A stretch of 64,000 nt of DNA from Salvator merianae. Taxonomy: Eukaryota > Chordata > Lepidosauria > Squamata > Teiidae. The translations under genes and the position numbers were made by a program. The number at the start of each line of letters is the position of its first letter. Positions within the stretch are counted from its first letter, which is position 1. Below, piece by piece: positions 1 through 11,684 of this stretch. The notes under the pieces are model-generated. The model was not told the origin of the DNA, made no database searches, and saw only the letters and a program-made list of their open reading frames with translations. Location: the NCBI GenBank assembly GCA_003586115.2, contig QVOM02000112.1, forward strand, positions 104,200,941-104,264,940, written 5' to 3'.

Positions 1-565
1 TCGCCCCGGCCCGCCCGGCGGGGACCGCGCTCCCCGACCCGCCCGGCGGCGGCCTCGCTCCTTGCCGCGACCCGACCGCGCTCCTCGCCCCGGCCCGCCC
101 GGCGCCGGCCTCGCTCGTCGCCCCGGCCCGCCCGGCGAGGATCGCGCTCCCCGACCCGACCCGCCCGGCGGCGACCTCGCTCCTCGCCCCGGCCTACCTG
201 GCGGGGCCTCGCTCCTCGCCCCGGCCCGCCCGGCGGCGGCCGCGCTCCTCGCCCAGGCCTGCCCGGCGGCGGCTTCGATGGCCCTGCCTGCGCGCATGCG
301 CGCTCGCTGGCTCCGCCCACACGCACGCCGGCAGGCCGGGCGACGAGCCCAGCCGCCGCGGGGCGACAAAGCGAGGAGCACGTCTGTCGCCGGGCGGGCC
401 GGGGCGACGAGTGTGGCCGCCGCTGGGCAGGCCGCCCGGGGCGACGAGCGCGGGCGCCCGGGGCGGAGAGCGAGGGCGCCGGTGGGCGGGGCCTTGGCTT
501 CAATGGGCCGGACGCCCCGGAAAACGCGCCGCCCGGGGCGCTCCGCCCCCCCCGCCCCCCCCTCG
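1..565. repeat. GC-rich palindromic minisatellite
   Basis: Extremely GC- and CpG-rich DNA made of degenerate repeats of about 33 bp, each with a core like CGCCCCGGCCCGCCCGGCG. Units run in one orientation to about 275. From about 345 to 520 the same core appears reverse-complemented (CGCCGGGCGGGCCGGGGCG), so the block can fold back on itself. The 33-bp period is a multiple of three, which keeps long frames open. The 186-codon Pro/Ala/Arg-rich frame here is therefore best read as an artefact of the repeat. It could instead be a CpG-island promoter cut by the window edge, but no exon is seen beside it. Confidence 0.75.
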
Positions 566-573
566 CTACGCCA

Positions 574-650
574 GTGCACTAATGTGTTCTCTCAGTCTGA
601 AAGTGAACCGAAGCTGGATTAAAACGTAGGTGTGACTGGGCCCTTTGTAA
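574..650 (+). repeat. Short repeat end, inverted copy at 3601
   Basis: About 70 bp, including TGTGTTCTCTCAGTCTGAAA and GCTGGATTAAAACGTAGG, recurs as its reverse complement at 3601-3672 with only a few mismatches. The pair may be the ends of one element or two opposite insertions of one family. It directly abuts the GC-rich minisatellite. Confidence 0.7.
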
Positions 651-3130
651 CAGCTTTCCAGCTGCTGAAAATGAACTATGTGTGGCCATGGCTCCATGTA
701 ACCTCTTCTTCTGTAGGAACTTCCTGGTTTGCTTATCCATCACCATGGGCAAAGCAGCAGGCCTGGCTCTTCAATGAAGAGCAAAACCTCTTTAAAGAAT
801 ATATATATTATCAGGTCTTTGGTTCCTAATTGGTTTTTTTTCTTCTCTTATAGTTTTGTACTCGCTGATTTTATTATGTGTTTAGGAATGATTTATGTCT
901 CTTGATTGATTGTTCAGCACCCAGACCTTGGTTATAGGGTGGTATATGCATTTTTAATAAGTTAAAGTAATTAAACTAATTTGGTATGTTTTTACAATTT
1001 TGTATTTTTTGGCTGTAATTCTGGGTTATTTTCCTTTGTGCAAACATTGTAAGTTTAATCTCTTCCTTTGATTTTTTAAATGTTGCCCGTATTCTTAAAA
1101 CTTTATTATTCAGCCCTTCTCAGCTAGCGGTCTTCAAGTGATAACAGCTGTGCTCCAAAATCCCTTCCTCAAGATGAACTGAGGGGAGAGCCAATGCTGG
1201 AATGGCCTGGCTGTCCAGGGAGGGCATTTACCTAGGCACCACGCAAATTGGCTTGGGGACTGACAGGTAGGCCCATTCTTTGGCTCACAATTTGGACCGA
1301 ATCAATAGAATAGGATGATTTCAGAGTGCAAAATCCTGCTGTGAAGTCAATATGCCCTGTTAGGTGCCCAGGGCAGTATCAGGGCCTCAGGGGAGGAGGT
1401 TATGTAAATGCCTTGCCCTGGGCACTTCTTTTCCTGACCCTGTAGATGTCTTCCATGAACATCTGAGCACCATCAACATTCTTAATCCAGACCTAGCTGC
1501 AGCCCAAACATCTACAGGGTACAAGCTTGGCAAAGGCTAGATTAGATGTTACTGAGGACCAAAGATCTGGATGACACCCCTTTTTAAAAATAAACAAATT
1601 ATTATTATTTAGGGTGGGTTCCCAGGTAACAAAAAAGTGGCTCCAAAGTGCCTTAGAGGTGGTAGTGTGTAGCAATCATGTTCTCTTCCCATCTCTAATC
1701 CATCTTTTCTAGCCTAGAATGAACGTGAAAGGGGAATGGTGCAGACTAGCATGCAGACAACCCCACCTGAGAACCGCTCTGCCTCTAAGGCACTTCAGAG
1801 ATGTTTTTTAGAAAATTTAACCGTGTGTGAATGCAGCCTTTATAGAAACAGAGATTTATACACAACTTTATGTGTACAAGTGTACAGGAAAACTTCCTCT
1901 CACTTCCAACAAATGAATATCCGCAAGGGGGTTAGGATCAGAGCTCCATCAGCTGTTGTTTACACAACTGGACCAAACTGGGACTAATGGACGTTGAAAT
2001 TAAAATATCTGGAAGGTACATTGGCTAGTGGCTACTTCAGGTGGTTGTGGGTTGGCAGCACTTTCATAACGCATAAACACACAGTAAAGACAAATATAGT
2101 CACTTCATGCCATTCCTGTCACAGAACGCACAGGGTAGCTGGAAGGCGGCAGCGTTTTTCTGCCCTGCAGGCAGGTATTTCTTTTAACCCCAGCTGAAAA
2201 TACCTGGCTGTGGTGGATCTCTAAAAGGCTGGGAGGCTTTCGGATTGCCTGGCAATGAATAATACATTGGCAAGCAAAGGCAGCCATTAGCTCTCTTCTA
2301 ATCAGTATCATGTAACGTTTTACCAATTAACCACTTCTCTCAGACACTTGACATACGAAGTGGCTGTAGGCAGAACTCCTACCAGAATGGACTGGGAAGC
2401 TGTATTTAGAAAATTGCCCATAGTACATTTATTAAAGTGAAATTCACCCATTAATTAGTCCTGTCAGTCTCTCCTCTAAGGGTTTTCATTAGCACATTGA
2501 GCTAATTGCTACCACCAGAGGCATAAGGGTGCGGAACAGGGAAGGGGCAGCAGAAAGGGAGAGACAAAGAAAAAGAAATGGTATTCAAGATATGTGCTTG
2601 TATTTCTCTTCTTCTGTCACTTTCAGTCTGTTCAACAGATACAAAACACAAAGGCAGAACCAAATCAATGTTGCATCAACAGTGGGGGTTTCTTCCTTAT
2701 AGTGAAGAAAAAAAATATTTAAAATGGAAAAACAACACAAAGCTGAACTTAGTATACTGTTTTAAAAGATTAGAATTTCAAATATCTCATTGAATGCATA
2801 TTGCCAAAGATTTAAGAACTTTGGGGGGTGTTGGGGCAAGTATAATTTATGTACATTTATAATACAAAGTTGCAGAGTTAACAGGGCAACGTTATGGCCC
2901 CTAATCTCAACACTTCAGGGAGAGCCAGGCTTTCTTGTCTGAGCTTGAAAGATCAGACCAAGTTAGTACAATTGGTTCTCATATAACACTATGGTTCTTT
3001 TCCAAACATTCCCTTCCAGTGCAAAACCATGCAATGTAAGCAACTGCTATCTCTGGAAAAGTGGGGGGTTAGGGGTACCACAGAAATCCACTTTATTAAT
3101 GTAAGTCAGTGGTGTCATGGAAGGGACACT
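651..3130. other. Intergenic, no gene recognised
   Basis: AT-rich DNA with no coding frame that looks conserved and no splice-bounded exon that I recognise. The only clear internal structure is a partial MITE at 1660-1820, listed separately. The short open frames show no domain or family resemblance. Confidence 0.6.
1660..1820. repeat. MITE family F, partial copy
   Basis: Shares the interior of the element at 14922-15143: a CCCATCTCTAA stretch, TTTTCTAGCCTAGAATG, then a purine run and GCAGACTAG. Terminal repeats are not clear here, so this is a decayed or truncated copy. Confidence 0.5.
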
Positions 3131-3425
3131 CAGGCCATGTCTCCACTTCAAAATGGAGGCCTCCACAGCCACTGAAAAAGGTGGCAGCAGGCACGTCACC
3201 ATGATTGTGCCATCCCTTTATGGCCATGATCATCCTCGGACACACCATGTCTGCAGGGCATGATTTCGCATCCTACACAAAGATGCTGTAAGTGGCCATT
3301 GAAAATCATGGTTCCTCACTCCAAAATGAAGATGTGGAAGGGTCTTTTTCAGTGATGGATCAGGGTGCCTCCCCGATCCACCTGCAACAAAGCCGCCTTG
3401 TTCCATAAGTGAAGATCTGGCCTTA
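3131..3425. mobile_element. MITE-like element with inverted ends
   Basis: About 295 bp. The left end, AGGCCATGTCTCCACTT, is imperfectly complementary to the right end, whose reverse complement reads AAGGCCAGATCTTCACTT. There is no coding capacity. This looks like a non-autonomous DNA transposon. The family is not identified and no clear target-site duplication is seen. Confidence 0.55.
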
Positions 3426-3600
3426 AACTACCAATGTAGGTCAAGAGTGCTGAAAAGGCCAAATTGTGTCACTGCAAGCATATCTTCCAACTTCAACTGG
3501 ACAATCGGAGCAAAAAAAGCATTTCCTCTTAAATTATGCCTGACTCCTTGAGAGCAGATAACTGCAGATGAATGGCAACTCCCATGGAAAGGAGAAAGAA

Positions 3601-3672
3601 GCCTAGGAGCCAGTCACACCTAAGTTTTAATCCAGCTTCAGTTCACTTTCAGACTGAGAGAACACATCAGTG
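3601..3672 (-). repeat. Inverted partner of the 574-650 repeat
   Basis: Reverse complement of the repeat at 574-650, including TTTTAATCCAGCTTC and TTTCAGACTGAGAGAACACA. About four mismatches over some 66 bp. Confidence 0.7.
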
Positions 3673-3767
3673 AAGTAACAAGATTTTTCTTTCAGCATGA
3701 TCTAACTCAGAAAATCCACCTTTGGGTCAGGTAATGTGGAAAGTACGCATGTCCAGAGGCCGCACAA

Positions 3768-4075
3768 ACAGCCATGGCACGCTTTGCGCAGGGCACAAAC
3801 ACCCGGGCTTAAAGCCGGCGGCCACTGCTGAATTTTATGTTATTATAACACAGTAAAATACTAGGTGACCGAACTGCCAAATGACAGGGAAAGAGGGTGT
3901 AATTTCACCAGATGCCTAAAAGTATCAAAAGAAGACACCTGGTACGACTCCCCTGGGAGAGTGTTCCATAGAAGGGGGGCTATTACAAAAATTTAAGCAG
4001 GTGTTGTAACACAAGTAATGACTTTTAAAGGCACAGGGGTCCTGTCCTCTTTTCCACATGGTAACCCTAAGTTAG
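3768..4075. repeat. Patchwork of MITE and LINE-tail fragments
   Basis: 3768-3830 matches one end of the palindromic element at 5031 (AACACCCGGGCTTAAAGCC). 3880-4000 resembles the interior of the CR1/L2-type LINE tails seen at 18030 and 17100 (GATGCCTAAAAG, then GAGAGTGTTCCATAGA). 4000-4072 matches the right end of the element at 52032 (TCTTTTCCACATGGTAACCC). There is no gene. Confidence 0.5.
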
Positions 4076-5030
4076 CATGAATGAGAAACTGATGTTTTTT
4101 TACTCTAAGCCTTTCTGCCCAAGGAACTGAACTGCATGATCAGATGACACTGTTTTGAACATGAGCCAGAGTTCACATGTAGGCACATTCATCCATGAGG
4201 AGGCAAATGTGGGCAGGAGGACTCCATTTGAGCTTTTGTCTCCCAAGAGGACAGGACAAAAATACAGGAATTCTCTCACACATGCCAAAGGAGGGGCAGG
4301 TGGCACAGGCCCCTGGAAGCAGCCTGTGTTTTTGTCCTCCCTCCATTACTCCTCTGTTTTCATCCTGCAGAACTGCCCTTGTGGAAACCCCAGAATAAGA
4401 GTAAATATCTGGAGATTCTGGGACAATCCTGGAAGATTGGAAATCCAAAGCAAGACTTATTGCTAATGTCTGCCTTAGGTTCCCCATTTTTAATGACATT
4501 TACAGTTCAATCCGTAGATAACGATGTTGGCAGCTTAGGAAGGAAAACTTTCTAAGAATTAGAAGATTTTTTTATATCTCATGTTAGGGATAGAGACAGA
4601 AGTTAAGATGACAGGTGGCCGTGAGGGCAACTGTAAGTAAAAGATCATATGATGCATAATTTTACCTAACCTTTGACTTTTTCTACACTTGCAGGGGGTG
4701 GCGTTGTTCAACTGGAACCACTCCAACTGGAGCAGTCCAGGCTAGAGAGGTCCAGTTGCCCCAGAACAAAGCTGCCCACACGTGGACAACAATCTGTTCC
4801 AGGACAGGTCCCGCTCTGCTTGAACTTGCGTAAGTTTGGAGCCTGATGTGAGGACTCCGGTGGCCAGGAATTAGATTCTTAAGTCCACACTGGAGTGCAA
4901 AAGAGAGAAGCCAAGAAGAGGGCCACATGGTGCACTACCCCTTTCTACGGGTGACTGTCAGAAGACCCTTTATGATCTACTTCCTCATGCCCCACCAGCA
5001 GCCATTTTATGACACACCCTCAGCAGCAGC
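4076..5030. other. Intergenic, nothing recognised
   Basis: Frames of 60-108 codons exist on both strands at 4100-4500. They overlap one another, show no recognisable family and lack convincing splice borders. I see no supported feature here. Confidence 0.5.
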
Positions 5031-5194
5031 AGCAGCCACTGGTTTTAAGGGCGGGTGTTCATAACGCAGGGAAAACGTGTGATTGCTGTTCACGGGCTTC
5101 CGTGCCTCCATACTGTTGTAGCAGGCATGCTGTTGAAATTGCGTGCTTTCTGCAGGTTACGAACACCCACCCTTAAAGCCAATGGCCACCGCTG
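5031..5194. mobile_element. Palindromic MITE, about 165 bp
   Basis: Both ends carry the same motif in opposite orientation: GGTTTTAAGGGCGGGTGTTC on the left, and GAACACCCACCCTTAAAGCC on the right. Other fragments of this family lie at 3768-3830 and 10190-10244, so it is a multicopy non-autonomous element. Confidence 0.7.
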
Positions 5195-5199
5195 ACCCT

Positions 5200-6590
5200 C
5201 AGAATTCTTCCTTTATTCACATACCCCAAAAGGTGGGAACTCTTTCCATGAACTCATAGTCAGCTAGAGTGGCCTGCATACTGCGACTTTATTGACTGTG
5301 ATATACTGCATCATCACTTCCTCATGGCATCTGCAAGGAGCACAAGGCAGTACATTACGGGAATTATTCCATTTCATTCTCCCAGCCCAGTGAGCTAGCT
5401 TAGGCAGCCAGAAAGTCATTAGATCAAGGATATCCAGTGAGTTTTGAGACTGGTTAAAGATGCAAATTTAGACCTTCCTAGTCCATTCAGTGCCACACTG
5501 GCTGTGCATGTGCCAGGCGTACAATCATTCATTTTGAAAGAATGGAAAATGCTTGATACTGTACATTTTCTAACAAACTCCTCTCCCACCCTTTCCTTCC
5601 CTTACTTCAACTATGAGGAATGTCAGGATCAGCTCATTGCTATCCTGGGAACTATATTATATTATGTTAATGAAGTGTGGGATAAATGCTGTGGCAAATT
5701 TGCATATAATGATCACAGCCGTAGCCTTTCCTGAAGTGCATATCCCAGTGTGGCTGCCCCCAAATAACAGACCTTTTCCATACCAGCCATAAAACACAGG
5801 TAAGAGTCTGTTAGCAAGACAAAGAGGAATTTTCTAATTTCTGTCCTACATTTAATGGTGCTGCCATTGTCGCTCAGAAGGCATCAGGTAATTACGAGAA
5901 GGAAAGTGGTTGCACAAATGAGATGCAATATTATGCGACTGTGGCAAAAAAACAGAGCTTGTAATGAGCATGCAGGGTGCTATTATCAAACAGTGGTTTC
6001 TGTCTGGACATGGGAGGGGGAAAGGATTACAAAAGTGGAGAGAGGCATTGGGGTGCAGCAAGAATAACTTTGTGCTCCCCAAATAGGTGCATCAAATAAC
6101 AAGATACCAGACTTCTTAGGTTATGCAGAAGAACTTCAGTTCACCTGTTTTCATGGCAGCATCTACCCATATACAAGACCTATTCAAAAAGGTAACTCTT
6201 GATATTATAACCTCCACAGGGATATACTTATCTCTCTACCTTTCAGACACTTACTAGTTATAGTCCTCTCCACACAAAGGTAAACACAAAAAAGAAAGCC
6301 AGCATAGTAGTAGCTAGAGTGTTAGGCTATGACCTAAGAGGTAGGAGATGGACAGTAGCTGTGGGCAGTGCTCTAAGAAAACCACTGTGATACAACATGC
6401 CAAGAAGAATGCTAACTTTTGTAGCATTCTTCTTAAAGCAGAGGAATGCTCTTCGCACACCTGCTACTGCTCACATCCATGCAAACTTCATAGGTGGGGA
6501 ACTTTCATTCCTTGGCTGTGAAATTTCCAATCAGGATAGTTTCACCAAACATAGGAAATGGTGCTGAAAGCCGGTCATTTCCTGTGTTCT
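5200..6590. other. Intergenic, nothing recognised
   Basis: No known family, domain or RNA gene is seen in these 1.4 kb. Several frames shorter than 100 codons have no supporting features. Confidence 0.5.
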
Positions 6591-6597
6591 GTGAAAA

Positions 6598-6796
6598 TAA
6601 GTAGCTCAGTGGTAGAGTAAGCTGCCTGGAAAACAGAGTATTGCCGGTTCGATTCCCAGCCTCTCCCCAGAAGTCGGCAATTGCAAACCACTTCTGTATC
6701 TCTGCCAAGAAAACTGCATAGAGGTGCCCATGAGGGTGCCCATGCAGTCAACCAGGAGTTGGTCATCACGCAGTGGTGCCCAACAACAACAAATGA
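6598..6796 (+). mobile_element. tRNA-derived SINE, Sauria type
   Basis: Begins with a pol III A-box region (GTAGCTCAGTGGTAGAG) and has a B box about 40 bp later (GGTTCGATTCC), as in a tRNA gene. A non-tRNA body follows (CCACTTCTGTATCTCTGCCAAG) and then a short CAACAACAACAA tail. The same body and tail occur at 41321. Likely flanking duplications are TGAAAATAA before and TGAAATAG after. It is not a functional tRNA: the acceptor stem and 3' half are missing. Confidence 0.8.
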
Positions 6797-6999
6797 AATA
6801 GGGCTGTGTAAGCTGCATCAGATAAGTCACATGAGCAGCGGCAGCAGAGGAGCAGACATAAGCACTTGTACAGTTTTGCTTTAATTAGTCATTTTAGTTT
6901 CACTTCCTACCATCCTTTCCCATGCCTCCTATTATCAAATTACAATAATTAATTATAATTTAAATTGTTCTAAGACACAAACTGTTCTAGACCAACAAG

Positions 7000-7540
7000 G
7001 CTGGCTCCAGATGCCAGCCGAATAAAGCACCAACAGGCAATATTCTGGAGAAAAGCCCCTCTGGAATAATCACCTGTTGACCTGACAGTGTGGGGACAAT
7101 GCTATCTTTGTGCTTTTGGGGGGGGGGGGTGCACTTCCAAATATTTTACCAGTGCGAAATACCTGCAAGTACGCGATCATGACCACCATGCGTGCACAGC
7201 TGTCTTTTCTGCCCACACACACGGGTGCTGGATGCGCACATCTGGGTATTGAAATACCCGAATATGCGCGCTCGCAACCACTGTGCATGCACAATTGAAT
7301 TTTCCAACCCATGCACAAGTACAGTGGGTCCAACAACAATGGTGCCTCTATGCACAAGGTAGGTATTAGCGCTATTTCGAGAAAACCTGCCGTGAGAGCT
7401 GGGTTTTCCTGAAATAGGCTACCACACATTTTTGGAGGAGATACACCATAGCTGTGGTAGCTTCGCCATAGATACATGTGGCATCCCCACCATAGTGGGT
7501 GCCATATTGGCATATTTTCCCCATCTGGATGCAGCTCCAG
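7000..7540. mobile_element. Non-autonomous DNA element, family D
   Basis: About 540 bp. Starts GGCTGGCTCCAGATGCC and ends near CCCCATCTGGATGCAGC, roughly inverted. The interior has a hallmark GGAGAAAAGCCCCTCTGGAA and a run of ten or more G near 7121. Related copies lie at 39907 (inverted), 51229, 56801, 58922 and perhaps 60950. The mixture of long frames inside reflects the repeat, not genes. Confidence 0.65.
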
Positions 7541-8449
7541 TCTTCATTTATTCGCTAAGCTATCTGTATTCTGGGTGTGTGGGAGGCATCTGCAATCACT
7601 GGTGAAAAAAATGGCTCCTCCATCTCTCTTACTGGGCAAGGAGGCGTTTTCTCAACAAGTAACAGAAGCGACTCCATTCAGGGGACAAAATTGTTCCCCA
7701 CAGCAATGGTGCTTCTGTTTGCAATCAGAAATGGGGCAGAGCAATTGTGGAGAGGCACCTGCTGCCACTGCTAACTGAACTGCAGTGGCAGTGGATGTCT
7801 TCTCAGGTAGCAGCAGGTGCCTCAGATAGTAAGTGGAGACACAACCATATATTACCTATAGTTTAAAACTGCAATATTACTAAAACACAAGCACAAAAAG
7901 CCCTAAACAAAGAAAATTGTTCTAAGAGCTAAATGATAGTGGTCAGGACACTGGAAACGGTGGCAGGCATGAACAGCAATTTGCAGTTCTCCGTTGAAGT
8001 CTTTGAAATAGAATAAATGGGAGCTTGATCTGATGTGGAAGTAAACGTCAAAGGTGAAGGGCAAAATATTGTTCAGTTCTGTTGCTGCACTTCACACACC
8101 AGGCACTGCTGGGGCCAAACAACAAACATTACTAAAATATAAGGAGAGCTCCTATTATCCAACAGGGGATTATTTTCTAAAGCAAATGTGGAAAAATATG
8201 ACATTCCTGATGCTGCTGAGCCGCAAAACTAGTCATGATGTCTGGAGCTAATGTGAACTGGGAGATGAACCACACCTAGAGGACCTAAAAGCAACGTGGT
8301 GTAGACCCTGTTAATAACATGATCAGTCCATGATCCGTACTGTTTACGGAAAGAATAAAACTCTCCCTGCACTGCAGTCCTGATGAATATCGTTGGGTGA
8401 GATATCTATTAAGCATACACACTTGTGCACATGCACACACATGCACAGA
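7541..8449. other. Intergenic, nothing recognised
   Basis: No supported gene or clear repeat family in these 0.9 kb. The overlapping frames near 7476-7778 run out of family D sequence and have no coding signature. Confidence 0.45.
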
Positions 8450-8800
8450 CATATTTATTTATTTATATTTATATCCCACCTTATTGTTGAAGGTCTCCGG
8501 ATGGGTCACAATAAAATCACTATAAAAGCAGATAAAATATATTAACTAAAACAGTAACATTGCCTATACGGGGAGGGGATACTGTTCCCTCAGCCAAAGG
8601 CCAGGGTAAAGAGCTGTGTCCTCACCAGTCACCTGAACACATTCAATGAGGGTGCCTGATGCATCTCAGAGGGAAGACTGTTTCACAGCCTGGGGGCTGT
8701 CACCGAGAAGATCCTCCCACACATCCCCACCCCCTTAATTGCTGAAGGGAGTGGCGCTGCCAAGAGGGCCTCACCAGCAGCTCTTAGGGCATGGATGGGT
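8450..8800 (+). mobile_element. CR1/L2-type LINE 3' fragment
   Basis: Starts with a TTTATTTATATTTATATCCC-type stretch, then GAAGGTCTCCGG and GGTCACAATAAAA. This is followed by a decayed body with TGAGGGTGCCTGATGCATCT and CCTGGGGGCTGTCACC. The same pattern recurs at 8940, 16920, 18030 and 32545, typical of a high-copy squamate LINE tail. The exact clade is uncertain. Confidence 0.6.
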
Positions 8801-8929
8801 CTACATGGGAGAAGGCGTCCCTTTACATAAGCTTTTTAATGTTTCATTTTACACCACAGATAGTTGGCTTCAGCTGTGACTGTGAAAGAAGGGAAACGTT
8901 TTTTGAAAAAAGAAATCTTACAATATTTA

Positions 8930-9440
8930 TTGATTTACTATATTTTTATAGCTGCCAATATCCAAAGGTTCTCCAGGCAACTATAAAATATCATATATAC
9001 TATATATACCATACACACACACACATAAATACATACATGCACAGACACAAACATATACAGTATATATAAAAATAGTGTGATTAAAAATAAAATAAGACCA
9101 AGCTCAAAATCAAAACAGCCAGCCAGACCACCAAAATGCCTGAATGAATAGAAAGGACTTCACCTGGCACCTAAAGATATAAGGATTATACCAAATAGAA
9201 CTCTCTGGGAGGCTGTTCCAGAATCTGGATGCATTGCATGGCCACTGACTTCCATGAAGGCACAGACAGTAGGCCTTCATATAAAGAGATGAAACGGGCT
9301 AATTCTAAAAAATGAATGCATCCAAATCAGACCCCATGGCATCTGCAGAACCCAGAAAAGTTTAGCGCTGGTCTTGGAACATGATCAGAACAGTGGGACC
9401 CATAGCACTTGGTGAGGTATAAGTAGGGCAGGTAATAGGA
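8930..9440 (+). mobile_element. CR1/L2-type LINE 3' fragment
   Basis: Second, more decayed copy of the 8450 family: CCAAAGGTTCTCCAGGCAA, then CACCTGGCACCTAAAGATAT and CTGGGAGGCTGTTCCAGA. A short CACACACACACA stretch occurs near 9012. Confidence 0.5.
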
Positions 9441-9822
9441 GGCAATAACAGGATTTTATTTGTTTATTTATTTTAATGGGTTAACATCAGTATCAGCATA
9501 ACTGGCAGGACATTTGCAGGGCAGATTGTACCGAACTGTGTTTTGATGTGAAGTCAGTCAGACTGTCTCTCCATTAGGCAGCAAGGGTTCCTTAAGTGAA
9601 GCCAGTTTCCATTACTCCCAATGGAGTCTAGGTGCCCTGAGGGTATGATTAAGGTGTCTCAGAATGCAGTTTAGCACAATCTAACGCAATGTACCATTTG
9701 TCACCTACCCGCCATCCCACAATGCAAACCACCAATGGATAATGGTAATTAAACATTATGCATAAATCAGACACATGTAGCAAGTGGATGGAGTATCCAA
9801 CTTGAAAGGGGTGAGCAACATT

Positions 9823-9957
9823 GGGCCTTATTCCACATGATATCCCAGAATAGTGGACTGCTGTCTGCATGCGAGTGCAGACTATGTTAGGTCCCAGGCC
9901 TGCCGTAGACTGCACCAGCATGCGGATGGCAGGCTCCTATTCTGGATATAATTCAGA
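9823..9957. mobile_element. Palindromic MITE family A, copy 1
   Basis: Both halves carry the family A motif in opposite orientation: ATATCCCAGAATAGTGGACT and CTCCTATTCTGGATATAATT, with TGCAGACTATG near the centre. It is a decayed relative of the complete copy at 37255. Confidence 0.7.
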
Positions 9958-10154
9958 AGCCAGCAGTGAATCAGTAAGATGAAGGCAGCATGTTCTGTAG
10001 CCCCAAGCACTTAGTTGCTTGTATTCAGCTTTCCAGACTGAATGGCTTCCTGCAAAATTCATTCATCCATCCATCCTGAAGAAAAGTTTGATCAGGAATC
10101 TCATTTAGATGGTTTCACACAGTTCTGTCTATATTGCTTACGTATTACACTAAA

Positions 10155-10310
10155 TTTGGATGTTCTGGAATAAAGCATGTATAAGCAGTCGCCCCCTTCC
10201 TGCGGGTTCCGAACACCCGTCCTTAAAGCAACGGGCCATCGCTGATATATATGCTTTATTCTGGAATATCCACTTATAATGGAATAAATAAGCAATGTCT
10301 GGATGCAGCC
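10155..10310. repeat. Inverted repeat carrying a MITE fragment
   Basis: TCTGGAATAAAGCATGTATA (about 10163) and the complement-like ATATATGCTTTATTCTGGAA (about 10246) flank a fragment of the element at 5031 (GAACACCCGTCCTTAAAGC). The right flank continues into AATAAATAAGCAATGTCTGG, a motif also found at 14285. The likely history is one element inserted into another. Confidence 0.55.
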
Positions 10311-11680
10311 TTAGAGGGAAACAGGGAACAATAAGAGAGGAAAGTGTGTATGAGAGAGATAGCAAGGGGGGGGAGGAGAGGGGGAGAGAAACAGCTCTGT
10401 ACAAAGACTGTGCTGTTAAAATGTGGCCAGTACAACAACAGCCGGCTACTGTCAATTCCCTCTTCTGCCAATAATGTGTCTGTCTTTTTAAGCATCTACA
10501 AATTAATTTTGACTTAGCCAAGCAGGGAGCCTCCTTTCAACCATCAATTTGAAAGTCATAGAAGCTTTATAAAGTTGTTTCCCACCTGCATCTCTCTTTT
10601 TAATCATCGCAGTGTCTTTATCCAGTGTAAAAAAGGTGGGGGTGCCAGGGGAGGGGGTGGGAGACAGTGTACAAAAACTTTGTTAAGCTGTCACAATCGA
10701 TAGTTAAAAAAAAAAAAAAGATTGACAAAGAAGAAACAAATTGCATCTTCAAATAAGTTTCTTTCCAAATTCCTTGTTAAAAGCTATAACCTCCAATGTG
10801 AACTAAATTTAACCCATTCTGACCTTTGGCGCGGCCCTTAACCTTTCCTTTATGCCGCTGTGTTCCTGTGATTGCTGAAGAAAACTGGCCCAGTCTCTTG
10901 GAAAGCAAACCCTGCCGCACAAAGGCTCCATCGAGTTGTTAGTCTGTCAGGAGATAGAGAATAGATGAAGAGGTCAGCACCTGGGCTGAGAAGCAGGTGA
11001 CGGGGAATTCCATGGACCATTCTAGGGCAAGTTGTCATAGAGTCTACCCTTCCAAGAAAGAAAGAAAGAATGGAGGAGTTCTCACTGTAGTTTAGAGTAT
11101 TCAAGGCAGCAAAGTTAGCATTGGCTTTGTGAATGCGGACTTTAAACAAATTAATCCATTGCTGTTCAACTGACTGTAAAATTAGTAGATTTACTGTTGC
11201 AAAAAAAGGAGGGGAGACCATTCACTTCCACTTTAATAAGGTCACAAATGTGTCCTAGGCTTCAACAAAGCACCTTTCAGAATCTTTGCAGCTGAACCCA
11301 GCAACTCGCAAAAGCTGCAGAACAATGCCTTAGATGTATAACAGAGAGGCCCACACCATACAGTTGCCATGTTTAACCAGACATTTAATACACTTGTTAC
11401 ACTGGAAAACTGTGTTTTTTTTAAAAAAAAAACACCACCACCAAAACACTTTATTTGCTCCCAGAATCCATGGGGCTTGTTTCAGGAATCTCACTCAACC
11501 TCCTTCTTTTTAAAAGCTATCTGGAAGGCATTATCGCAGCATGTGTTCTTTCAGAGTATTTTTTTTCCGAATCTTCATTAAAAATATATACTTTTAAAAA
11601 TGCATTCGTTTTGTTGGAATAGTCATATCATTTGCATAAGCTTCCAGGTCTCCTGCAATACATAACACTTAGGTTTTCCT
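10311..11680. other. Mostly unique intergenic DNA
   Basis: No gene is recognised. 10540-10960 is free of the repeat families seen elsewhere and has a mixed AT-rich composition of the kind seen in conserved non-coding DNA, but conservation cannot be judged from one sequence. Long frames on the - strand at 10150-10521 and 10850-11221 have no family resemblance. Confidence 0.4.
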
Positions 11681-11684
11681 GATT

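Noticed and set aside
62..622. 186-codon Pro/Ala/Arg-rich frame
   Set aside because: It arises from a 33-bp (11-codon) GC-rich repeat that keeps frames open; there is no start-codon support and no domain.
6598..6670. A tRNA gene
   Set aside because: A- and B-box-like sequences are present but there is no proper acceptor stem or 3' half, and the sequence continues into a SINE body shared with 41321.
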